Part shown: positions 12,104 through 21,598 of the stretch, piece by piece
Layout of the letters: each line of letters starts with the position of its first letter
Numbering within the stretch: position 1 is the first letter of the stretch
Source of the DNA: Saccoglossus kowalevskii
Taxonomy: Eukaryota > Hemichordata > Enteropneusta > Harrimaniidae
Direction: 5' to 3'
Assembly (NCBI RefSeq): GCF_000003605.2
Contig: NW_003112969.1
Location: 139,162 to 162,422, forward strand
DNA: 23,261 nt
Translations under genes and position numbers: made by a program
The notes under the pieces: generated by a model
The model's input: the letters and a program-made list of their open reading frames with translations, nothing else
Databases searched by the model: none
What the model was told of the DNA's origin: nothing

Positions 12104-12639
12104 ACCCAGGTCTAGAAAAAAAAAATTGCGTGATTAATTGAATGAATAGATTTGAAATTGAATCACGAATTTGAGATCGAGAAAAAAACCCACTATATTC
12201 GCAGTGTGGAAAAAGCTTAATACGCAGCCTGTCATTACATTTATTGAGTGCAATTCTTCTGTTATCAATCTAATAAGTCATATTACATTAGTGCCAGCCT
12301 AATTCTATTCAACATACACACACACTACACAGTGAGTTACAATCCAGTCATTTCAACAACTTTACAAATCATTTTGGCCGCAATTTAGAAATCAATTTAC
12401 CAATACTAGTACGTTTTCAATTGGGATTCAGTTTGCATGGTGCATGCTGGGAAGGGGACATAACAATAGAACAAGGAATCATTACCTGCATACACACGGA
12501 CAGTTAGTTGAAATTTGACAATGGAATAGTTGAAGCAGATTAAAGTTGTCACTTTTGAGTACATCACTGACAGAATCATGACCTTACAAGAGGCAATTAA
12601 AGTCCATGCTGAGACCCTATCAAAAATAGCATAAATCTA
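12104..12639. other. AT-rich non-coding stretch, no gene seen
   Basis: No open frame, RNA or array of note. Two A-runs flank the start just after the gap (near 12116-12125 and 12182-12187). Confidence 0.55.
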
Positions 12640-12706
12640 ATTTGCATATAATTTACATACATCTAATTTACATATCATTTGCATTTATGCAAGGCCTTTG
12701 CATATT
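12640..12706 (+). promoter_or_regulatory. Cluster of octamer (POU-type) words
   Basis: Two exact octamers ATTTGCAT lie at 12640-12647 and 12677-12684, then ATGCAAGG at 12687-12694 and TTTGCATA at 12698-12705, all within 67 bases. The last two form a near-palindrome, TATGCAAGGCCTTTGCATA. ATTTGCAT/ATGCAAAT is the established POU-factor octamer. A loose internal duplication (ATCTAATTTGCATAT, ATCTAATTTACATAT) partly explains the clustering. Function is inferred from motif density only. Confidence 0.35.
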
Positions 12707-14171
12707 GATAGTTCGCTGATTTCCATCTATCATTGAATATGAAATATTTATAAAATAATTCACAGCATATTTGCACATGCATACATGTAGGTGAAACCAT
12801 TTTGTAAAAATAATCAATTTGAATACACGTGTACAAATGTCTTGTTAGAGCAAACCCAATTAATCAATTATGAATAATTTATAAGATTGTTCATGACAGA
12901 AGGCAAGATAGTAAATATACTTTATCAATTACTTCATACACGTCTCAGGGCATTATGATACACTTTAACTAGTTGAGTGCCGTTATATTTTCCCGCCAAA
13001 ATTTTAATGCAACTTTTTGTCGTTTTTTAAGCACTTTACCCAAAAAATGTTGACAATTTTGGCACAAATGCACATAACATGCAATTGCTTAGAGATATTG
13101 ATCAACATTTTAAGAAAAAAGATACAAACAAATTTATTTGCCAAAAATTTAATTTGGCAATCAATAATACACCCTATTGGTTAGAGGCTATGATAAAATC
13201 TATGATATAAGAGGTCAGAATGTTTGTCTTTTCCCATTTTTTCTTTGACACACAACATTACATGCAGTAATTATAGAACAGTTCCGCGTAACAAGAAATT
13301 ACCTTTAAATGGCTTGCATCCAATTTATGAGCGCCATCAACACATAGCGCATGCATGTTAATAGCCTGCTAGCCTTCAGTCAAAACAACCATTACAATTT
13401 ATCACTTTCCATGCACACTGCTGTTAAAATAATATGGAAGTTGCTGGCAATTTAAAATGTAGAAAACATCTGATGAACAATCACTGTTCAAAGAGGTCAC
13501 ATTTATTAGATTTTCTTTATTAGAAATGTCATATCCATAACTTGCGTACCACCATTGTGCAACATAGGACAGATTAAAAACAGCGTTACGTCATATACTG
13601 TCGCACTTTTTTTCATTGTTCGCACAGCCTGAACGTTTGCCAGAACTTCCAGGGTTATATACGGCCTAATAACTACAATTTTGGTAAAAATGGTTCATTT
13701 GGCCAGCTTGCATGTCGCTCTAAAAATCTGTTGAAATTTTAAAAAATTCTAACAAATTGAAGGAAATATCGCGAATATGTAAAATTGCCATACAGTGTTA
13801 CGCACAGCGCTTGCATGAAATAGAACACCAAGGCGTCAACAAAATTAGCATATACGGTGCAAAATGATACATTTGTATTTGATGTTATTTCAGCAGTATA
13901 CATGAAGTTCTACTGTCAACACTTCGTTGTTTCAGTATGTTGTACTCTGGAAATAGACATGAGATAAATAAATGATACTACGATATGATTAAGTTGACGT
14001 CAGCATACATGTACACTTGTCATTTCTGCTTAAGCAGTATTAATCATATTGTGGCATTATACAAAAAATACACAGGAACCCAAAGTTATATTCAATGTGT
14101 GCTAGATAATTAAATTAAATTAAATATGACTTAATTGAAAGACACATGTACAGGTTGAACCCCATATAGAC
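12707..14171. other. AT-rich non-coding stretch
   Basis: No gene seen. TTTAACTAGTTGAGTGCCG near 12964 resembles the TTAACCC..GAGCACC type of element end, but no partner end is visible. One perfect CRE palindrome, TGACGTCA, lies at 13995-14002. It could arise by chance in a window of this size. Confidence 0.5.
13995..14002. promoter_or_regulatory. Perfect CRE word TGACGTCA
   Basis: The full palindromic CREB/ATF site TGACGTCA occurs once here (TTGACGTCAGC in context). The word is CpG-containing, so it is rarer than average in this AT-rich DNA. There is no promoter context nearby, so it is only a candidate site. Confidence 0.25.
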
Positions 14172-15158
14172 TAGAAACCTGTGAACATGTCAAACCAGAG
14201 ACCAGTGAACATGTCAAGCCTGAGAACTGTGAATATGTCAAACCAGAGACCTGTGAACATGTCGAACCAGAGACCGGTGAACATGTCAAGCCTGAGAACT
14301 GTGAATATGTCAAACCAGAGACCTGTGAACATCTTGAACCAGAGACCCGTGAACATATCAAACCAGAGACCTGTGAACATATCAAACCAGAGACCTGTGA
14401 ACATGTCAAACGAGAGACCTGTGAACATGTCAAACCAGAGACCTGTGAACATGTCAAACCAGAGACCTGTGAACATGTCAAACCAAAGATCTGTGAACAT
14501 GTCAAACCAGAGAACTGCAAACACATGTCAAACCAGAGAACTGCAAACATGTCAAAGGAGAGACCTGTGAACATGTCAAACCAGAGACATGTGAACATGT
14601 CAAACCAGAGAACTGCAAACATGTCAAACCAGAGAACTGTGAACATGTCAAACAAGAGACCTGTGAACATGTCAAACCAGAGACATGTGAACACATGTCA
14701 AACCAAAGACCACTGAACATGTCAAACGAGAGACCTTTGAACGTGTCAAACCAGAGACCTGTGAACATGTCAAACCAGAAACCTTTGAACATGTCAAACC
14801 AGAAACCTTTGAACATGTCAAACCAGAGAACTTTGAACATCTCAAACCAGTGACCTTTGAACATGTCAAACCAGAGACCTGTGAATATTTCAAACCAGAG
14901 ACCTGTGAATATTTCAAACCAGAGAGCTTTGAACGTGTCAAACCAGAGACCTGTGCATGGGTCAAACCACAGATCTGTGAACACGTCAAACCAAAGACCG
15001 CAGAACATGTAAAATGAGAGACCTGTGAAAATGTCAAACTAGAGACCTGTGAATATGTCAAACCAGAGTGTGGTGAACATGTCAAACCAGAGACAAGTAA
15101 ACATGTCAAACCAGAGTGTGGTGAACATGTCAAACCAGAGACCTGTGAACATGTCAAA
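14172..15158 (+). repeat. 24-bp minisatellite, about 41 copies
   Basis: The unit reads GTGAACATGTCAAACC followed by AGAGACCT. Copies diverge by scattered substitutions. Two copies carry an extra AC (CACATGTC near 14522 and 14694), giving 26-bp units. Higher-order structure is visible: an AAGCCTGAGAACTG variant recurs after 72 bp (14215, 14287), and GAGTGTGGTGAAC recurs after 48 bp near the 3' end. Since 24 is a multiple of three, several frames stay open on both strands: VNMSNQRP and EHVKPETC on plus, GLWFDMFT and VSGLTCSQ on minus. This produces apparent frames of up to 187 codons, none extending into flanking unique sequence. I call no gene here. Confidence 0.97.
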
Positions 15159-15180
15159 TTTCATACCAGGGTAGTGCCTC

Positions 15181-15355
15181 TAACCAAAGACCACAAGTGT
15201 GGCCTTTGTAGTGGTCAAACTTCCTCTAACCAATGACCACAAGTGTGGCCTTTGTTGCGGTCAAATTGCCTTTAACCAATGACCACAAGTGTGGCCTTTG
15301 TAGTGGTCAAAATTTCTCTAACCAATGACCACAAGTGGCTTTTGTAGCACCAGTC
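15181..15355 (+). repeat. 46-bp tandem repeat with hairpin arms, four copies
   Basis: TAACCAA(A/T)GACCACAAG starts at 15181, 15227, 15273 and 15319, a 46-bp period. Within a unit, GACCAC and GTGGTC are inverted arms 16 bases apart, and CCAC-AAGT-GTGG is a tighter hairpin. The arms are intact in units 1 and 3, carry one mismatch in unit 2 (GCGGTC) and have decayed in unit 4. The array follows the 24-bp minisatellite after only about 20 bases and shares GTCAAAC and AACCA words with it. A common origin is possible but not shown. Confidence 0.92.
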
Positions 15356-16021
15356 AATTAAACTCGGTCACATACCTCATCCTGGATTACCTATGAATGT
15401 TATTTTGTAAGTTTTCCTTCACCATCTAAACACACAGTGCTAATGATCACCATAATCATACTCAAAGAACTGATGAGCTGTGAAAAAAAACCATTAAAAT
15501 CAAATTACAGGAAATTTTCCACGCTGTGATTACTTCTCATAATAATAATGGCGGTCTCTATTGCTATTAAGGGTTAAGTGCTGTTGTTTTATTTCCTGTA
15601 ATCATAACTAGTCTCAGGCTAATCGATTTCAACTGCTTGAGGTCAAAGGTCAGACTCATTTAGGAGGATAGTTTACTGCATGCGACTGTTTTCAGATATT
15701 ACACTGCATATAGAGTTAAATTGTTATTGGTCAAATTCAGTGAAATGTACATCAACTATGCATGCTTGCAAAAAAAGGAATAGCAGTTTGACAAATTATG
15801 TGTATTCAGACAGTAAACACATTATGTACTGTGTTGCTAATGAGATATCCAAACAAGTGAATATGATCAGGAAGCATTTCATAAGAAATCATGAATTCAA
15901 GACAGAACTATAAATTATAAACCAATCAGCTTGAAACAAGAAATGTAGAAGAAAAAAAATATAGAAAATTTCAAGACAATGACGATAACAATTTGAATTT
16001 TTCCCATTTGAATATACAAAA
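15356..16021. other. AT-rich non-coding stretch
   Basis: No gene supported. A 77-codon frame at 15680-15913 starts with ATG and has no recognisable domain; its composition (Lys, Asn, Ser, Ile rich) is what AT-rich DNA gives. A direct-repeat nuclear-receptor word lies at 15640-15652. Confidence 0.5.
15640..15652 (+). promoter_or_regulatory. Perfect DR1 nuclear-receptor word
   Basis: AGGTCA-A-AGGTCA is an exact direct repeat spaced by one base, the established DR1 site for RXR heterodimers, HNF4 and COUP-type receptors. An exact 13-base match is rare by chance in 23 kb, but sites like this also occur inside dispersed repeats. No nearby promoter is recognisable. Confidence 0.35.
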
Positions 16022-16200
16022 TGTAGTATAGTATAGTATATTTTATTTGACACCAAAAAAAGACATTAAATATAATAAAACACAAGTACACACACGAGAC
16101 AAAAGAAAAAACATAAAAGACTAAAGTCTAAGTAATGTAAAATGTATGTGGGAGAGAGAGGTAATTTTTTTGGCCATTTTGTTTGTAATTCTGTAATTCT
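16022..16200 (-). mobile_element. Possible 3' end of a non-LTR retroelement
   Basis: Read on the minus strand, a pyrimidine- and T-rich stretch leads to GGTGTCAAATAAAATA and then a short (TATAC)n tail, seen on plus as TAGTATAGTATAGTATA at 16025-16041. A polyadenylation-like AATAAA followed at once by a short terminal microsatellite is typical of 3' ends of LINEs, and of SINEs that borrow them. No reverse-transcriptase sequence is visible upstream, so this would be a severely 5'-truncated copy. The upstream boundary is arbitrary. Confidence 0.35.
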
Positions 16201-16919
16201 GCTCATGTCAATAAAAATACAAGATGCATGTCTGATTTATTCTATTATACATGGTACCGTAAGGGGCTAACATGCTTTCCACATATTGTCTATAAACCAT
16301 CATTAATACACGTACATGTATGTATTTTATGATGTTAGGCTTCTGAAGAGGCTAATTAGTGTTACCTGAGCAGTAGATCATAATAACACTGTTATAACCA
16401 TATTAAGTCAGTGGATTATCAAATAGGAATTAGAATAAGTATCACATGGATCAGATTACACAGAACAATATGACGATACCGGTAATATGAAAGGACCTGT
16501 AATATTTATAATTTATATAATTTTTTATTTTATTTACTTATTCCGTTTAATTTTTTATTTTTGTTGTTTGTTTTTTACCACCACCAAGATCTAATAAAGA
16601 ATATTATGAATAATAATATTGAATATTAATCGCTGTTACCAATACCACAGCATGTATAAATTTATAACTATAATTAATTTATTTATGTTGCAGAATGTCA
16701 AAAATGAACATGATTATATTTCTGTGAGACACACATATGTAGCAGCAACATGCATGCACAGATTGTGAAAAAACAAGTCATTGTTAACGACCAGTTGCCA
16801 TCCAGTTTTTAGTGACTGTCAACATGAGTACAAAAATAATTATTTACATTTATAGACATGATACAAAGTGGAGCCAGTTTATTTGTGCGATTCCTTCCTG
16901 TATTCTGATCATGACATTC
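16201..16919. other. AT-rich non-coding stretch, no gene seen
   Basis: Very AT-rich around 16500-16560 and 16600-16690. No gene, RNA or array is supported. Confidence 0.5.
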
Positions 16920-17415
16920 ATAATGAACTTTTGGCACGAAAATGATGAGCAACCATCTTGAATCAGATTCTGAAACAGATGCATGTGCAAATGTGTTACA
17001 TTTCAAAAGTTTGAACATGATCAGTCCAGCCATGTTAGCAATACGGCTTCCGAAACAGCATTCATTAAAAACAAAATGGCCAACAGTCACCCATTAATTA
17101 AAAATCAAGTGTGGGAAAGAAATGATGTGCATCAAGAATCCATTATGTTTACCGGTAATAAACATAACAAGACTGAATGAAATATGATCATGCATAATGA
17201 ATGGCAGAAATGCTTGATTTTGATGAATTTTTAGCACTAAAATGGTCACCATTCGGCCATAGTGAATTGGATCATTCAACAAATGCATGTGCTTATCATG
17301 TGCTTATTAAATTATGTGTGATGCATGTGTCAAGTTTGAAAGTGCCCAGTCAAAGCACATCAGATCTAGAACCTGACACTCCATTTGTTAAAACAAAATG
17401 GCTGCCAATCGGTGG
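16920..17415 (+). repeat. Dispersed ATGGCC-core repeat, four-core copy
   Basis: Four related cores follow one another: AACTTTTGGCACGAAAATGA near 16925, ATTCATTAAAAACAAAATGG near 17060, ATTTTTAGCACTAAAATGGT near 17227, and TGTTAAAACAAAATGG near 17387. Type A cores are preceded by TTTT-GCAC; type B cores by CATTNNTTAAAA-C. The order is A, B, A, B, with spacings of about 135-165 bp. The 6.95 kb copy shows the same A-then-B order. AAGTTTGAAC/AAGTTTGAAAG segments lie between A and B in both pairs. Overlapping 60-93-codon frames on both strands here are repeat-derived and not called as genes. Confidence 0.65.
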
Positions 17416-18250
17416 GTATACAGCAGAGGTGGGAGCACAAGGTCTACATCATCAGCTACAGTACATGTACATGAAATAAAATTTAGAAGTACACCAAGGC
17501 TACTAACCAAATACCAGACTAGATTTGTTGATTTTCAAAATAGTTTAGATATTATATCAATATTATAGAGGTATTTAAGAAGGGTTTGACCTTGAGTTTG
17601 AAATGGAGATAATCAAGTTCAACAATATTATGATGATGATCATCATCATGATTCTCTTGGTATCCGGGGAATCAGCAAAGCCAAAAATTGGGGTAAAATA
17701 ATGTTCAATACCATGAATCTCATGATGGAAATTACATATATGAGAAAGCATGAATATATACACTTATTATCAATGTGGAGTTCACCTTACAGTAGAGGTA
17801 ATCCAGAGGGAAGACTATAATCAAGGGACCTCTCCTAACTATACCTATCAAAGGTAATTTATTCTATATTCACTGTGGATAATGATTGCAGTAGTCCCTA
17901 TACAAAGGAGTCATTTAGAACACTTGAACCTCATGAACTATTCATCTTGTTATCTTGAAAATAAACCTCACTAGAATACAACACAAACAAAAACCTAACA
18001 GGGCAGGGTTATTTAGCATTATTTCATTTTCAGGTTTATAACAAGATTTTTTGTCACAGCAAAGTAAATATTATAGAAAGTAGCTGGTGTACATCACAAT
18101 CAATAACTCATGTAGTCAGATGTGGCTGAAGCCCCAGGGATTAATAACATATACTATGCTAATTATTCCACAATGCTATCAAAGTTTTATTCTGATTTAT
18201 TCATCAATTTTTGTCATTCTGAAATAGTCAATCAATTTCCTTTTATTCCT
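17416..18250. other. AT-rich non-coding stretch with ATGATC palindrome
   Basis: No gene supported. A perfect 20-base palindrome (ATG/ATC trinucleotides meeting head to head) lies at 17630-17649. The 69-codon frame at 18122-18331 begins at a GTG codon and runs into the tandem array that follows, so it is not called. Confidence 0.5.
17630..17649. repeat. Perfect 20-bp palindrome of ATG/ATC units
   Basis: ATGATGATGATCATCATCAT is its own reverse complement. It can be viewed as (ATG)3 meeting (CAT)3 around a central GATC. It may have grown from a short inverted trinucleotide repeat. No function is suggested by context. Confidence 0.9.
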
Positions 18251-19231
18251 TATAAGTTAATATTAATTCCAGATGCTGAAACAGAATTTTCACATCCTGA
18301 CCCCACTCTGACCCCCACACATACAGGATAATTCCATAGATGCTAAAACTGAATTTTCACATCCTGACCCCACTCTGATCTCCCACACATACATGTATGG
18401 GTTAATTTCACAGATGCTAAAACTGAATTTTCACATCCTGACCCCACTCTGACCTCCCACACATACATGTATGGGTTAATTTCACAGATGCTAAAACTGA
18501 ATTTTCACATCCTGACCCCACTCTGACCCTCACACACATAAATGTATGGGTTAATTTCACAGATGCTTAACCCGAATTTTCACATCCTGACCCCACTCTG
18601 ACCTCCCACACATACATGTATGGGTTAATTTCACAGATGCTAAAACTAAATTTTCACATCCTGACCCCACTCTGACCTCCCACACATACATGTATGGGTT
18701 AATTTCAAAGATGCTTAACCTGAATTTTCATATCCTGACCCCACTCTGACCTCCCACACATACATGTATGGGTTAATTTCACAGATGCTAAAACTGAATT
18801 TTCATGTCCCCACACATACAGGTTAATTCCATAGATGCTAAAACTGAATTTCACATCCTGACTCCACTTTGACCCGCACACATATGGGTTAATTCCATAG
18901 ATGCTAAGCTTGATTTTTCAAGTTCAGACTCCACTCTGATCCCCACACATACATGTATGGGTTAATTCCAGATGTTAAAATGGAATTTCCCACCCTGACT
19001 TCATACTGACCCCCACACATACTGTATGGGTTAATTCCACAGATGCTAAAACTGAATTTCACATCCTGACTCCACACATGCTAAAACAGAATTTCATATT
19101 CTGACTCCCCTCTGACCCTCACACATACAAGTTAATTCCACAGATGCTTAAAACAGAATTTCACATCCTGACTCCACACATGCTAAAACAGAATTTCACA
19201 TTCTGACTCCACTCTGACCCTTGTATACAGG
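18251..19231 (+). repeat. 74-bp tandem array, about 14 full and partial units
   Basis: The marker ATCCTGACCCCACTCTG starts at 18361, 18435, 18509, 18584, 18658 and 18732, giving units of 74 (once 75) bp. Each full unit also contains AGATGCTAAAACTGAATTTT and CACACATACATGTATGGGTT. On both sides the array consists of shorter variants (about 45-62 bp) that lack the CATACATGTATG palindrome or the CCCCACTCTG segment. The central 74-bp units are the most alike, which suggests they are the most recently amplified. No open frame is conserved across units because 74 is not a multiple of three. Confidence 0.95.
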
Positions 19232-21425
19232 CTGATCACTTGTTTTATCAATCAATCACGAAATTTGAATATTCTGTGATTTCAATTTTGCCGAAAAGGT
19301 CCTAGACACATGTCTCTTAGAGATAAAGTGTAAAGTATATAACGTCACATTTTAAACATACACATCAGAGACTGTCCACCTTGCAGCCATAACAGGACAA
19401 TATGTCACCAATAGTGCAACACAAGTAATCACTCTATAATCCAATATTTGCGTGAAAATTGATTGCGAATTGAATGAAATAGATTGAAGTCACTGGCAGA
19501 CGGAGTAGAAATTAATCGATTACACAATACATGCGGACAGATAGATAGCGTTGATGAACCAACTGTAGTAGACGTGGAGTCTAACAAACATGACATGTCT
19601 ATGTTATTGATTACATGCTTTCACCAACACTGAATAGTGCATAATAATAAACAGCTGCAGAAAACAGCAAGAGTAATCCAGGGAATAACAGTGGCAACGG
19701 AATAGTGTCCATTCTAACAATTACACATGTGTGGCTACACATTAAGATACCAATCCCCAATTAGAGGTCAAAGGTTATCTCAAGAAGAGGCCAGAGTTCC
19801 CAAATGACTGAAGCAGCTGTTGTGATACAATGTAGCACTGACTGAAAATAACAGAGTAAATTGCCACCAAGGGTTTGTGTAATGTAGTCGCTCAATTACA
19901 CAGTTCAGTATTGAAACTTTTTGTCATAATTCATCATTTTGTTCTGAATTATTGGGAAATTCTGACAAATACGATATACCGGTAGATAAGTATTATTTTT
20001 ATGTAATTAGGCTTTAACACGAGTTCCTATGAAAATAATTCCATTTTCCAATAGACCCATTCCTGCCAGCTTTCTGACAATTTTTCTCATAAAAATTTCA
20101 TACTGGGTGAAATAAACAACTTAAAAAACAGGATAATTTTTTCCCTCTTATTTAGTTAATACTCGCTCTTTATTGAATGCCCACAGGTGATCTTAACTGT
20201 TCAAACTACAGTGCATTTATTAAAGCCATGCACATGTACATGTATCAGTTATTAGTAAACCTGGAAAAGTCTTGCTGTGAATTGGGCAGCTCCAATTTTT
20301 TGTCTAATTTATGCATGAACACCTCATGGGATGGAGGAAGGCACTTGCCTAACAAATCCAATCATCTAATTTAAATTTGCATTAGACACTAGACACATTT
20401 GAATGAGAAAAGTTGGATGTACAAATGTACTATATATGGGTTTGTTGACTTTGATGTACATGAACCACATTTGAACATTAGTTAATCAATGTATTAATGC
20501 ACATTTATCAGCCTTCCTATCAAAGGCACATGTACTGATCACAAACCATCTAACCCCAGTCTGGAAACGATATGCAATCTACTGTACCAATGCTCGTACC
20601 AGGTAAATAAACCGTTGACACCTTCAGATAAGAATTTCAGAATTCATATTTTTTGTATTAACAACAGATTGTCGTAAATGTATCTGTGCACATGTCTCAG
20701 TCACGGATATTATATTAATTAATACATAAGTTATTTGGGGATTTTGTTGATTTAGTAATCTATTCAATATTAAAATACAATTTAACTACCTTACCAATTT
20801 CGAAATAGGTTGTTGTAACAACAAAACACATTTTGTATGGCTGAGTTACGCCATTCACTCGTAATTGGGGCAGAAAATTGTGCCACAGTGAAAACTGTAA
20901 TGGATCACGTACAAAATAAAAAACACAAAATCGTTCTTGTTATGATATTCAACAATATCGATATTAACATAAATATTGGAAAACCCTGCCAAATAAACAA
21001 TATCAAAATCAATTCTGTTTTTTCTACAAAATTGTATATTCAACTAGCGGACCGATTTCAACATACTTTTCCAGAATGAAACATTTGCCGTTGTTTTAAT
21101 AATTTCATAAAAAATAATAGGGACAGGAACACTGAGTATGTTCACATGTCGCCAACACGAACATCACAATGTATTGAAAAAAAAAAAATTGTATAATAGG
21201 CTTCATTTTTTCAAAAAACCCTTAAGATCTTGTCCGAACCATTGTGATAGTATAACCCACAAAGTCACAAAAAATCACAGAATGCCAGACCAGTGATAGA
21301 GAGATTGTGTAATGATAAACTGCAATAATATTTGTTTTGAATGAATCACTTATAAGCTTTATGTCATGTAAATTATTCATAAAGAAATTCAATTCGGACA
21401 AGTAAACGAGTAAACAAAAACAAAC
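19232..21425. other. AT-rich non-coding stretch, no gene seen
   Basis: About 2.2 kb with only short frames (65 codons at 20177, 80 codons at 20837), none with a known motif. A near-perfect DR1 word lies at 19765-19777. TACATGTA words recur (for example GTACATGTA near 20236). Confidence 0.5.
19765..19777 (+). promoter_or_regulatory. Near-perfect DR1 nuclear-receptor word
   Basis: AGGTCA-A-AGGTTA differs from the DR1 consensus at one base of the second half-site. It is the second DR1-like word in the window. There is no promoter context, so confidence is low. Confidence 0.2.
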
Positions 21426-21429
21426 TTAA

Positions 21430-21594
21430 TGTTTTCACCACCAGTACCCTCTGTTCATCACTAATTGATTCACAATATTATATTGCATATTGTCTGCACT
21501 TTCCTTCTGAAGATTCTGACAAAAATAGCCAAAATTTGTTTTAGTAAAAACTGAAAATTGACTATTTGGGTGAGAAAGTCTGGTGGTGAAAAGG
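21430..21594 (+). mobile_element. TTAA-flanked MITE, copy 2 (best-preserved ends)
   Basis: A 165-bp element lies between TTAA at 21426-21429 and TTAA at 21595-21598. The ends are TGTTTTCACCACCAG (21430-21444) and CTGGTGGTGAAAAGG (21580-21594), inverted repeats matching at 13 of 15 bases. The two mismatches are repaired in the consensus, because the other copy has CC at the outer end. The interior aligns throughout with the reverse complement of 5862-6021. It has no coding capacity. TTAA duplication plus a short terminal inverted repeat fits a piggyBac-superfamily non-autonomous element. This is inference; the transposase source is not in the window. Confidence 0.85.
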
Positions 21595-21598
21595 TTAA

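Noticed and set aside
14181-14716. Plus-strand frames with MSNQRPVN repeats
   Set aside because: Same 24-bp array read on the other strand. Frameshifts by AC insertions break it, and no signal peptide or conserved flank is visible.
14131-15157. Minus-strand frames of 187, 168, 161 and 117 codons with MFTGLWFD / VSGLTCSQ repeats
   Set aside because: They are by-products of a 24-bp tandem array that keeps two minus frames open. They overlap one another, stop at the array's 2-base insertions and have no unique flanking exon.
16809-17479. Overlapping 64-93-codon frames on both strands
   Set aside because: They lie within the ATGGCC-core dispersed repeat, so they are repeat-derived.
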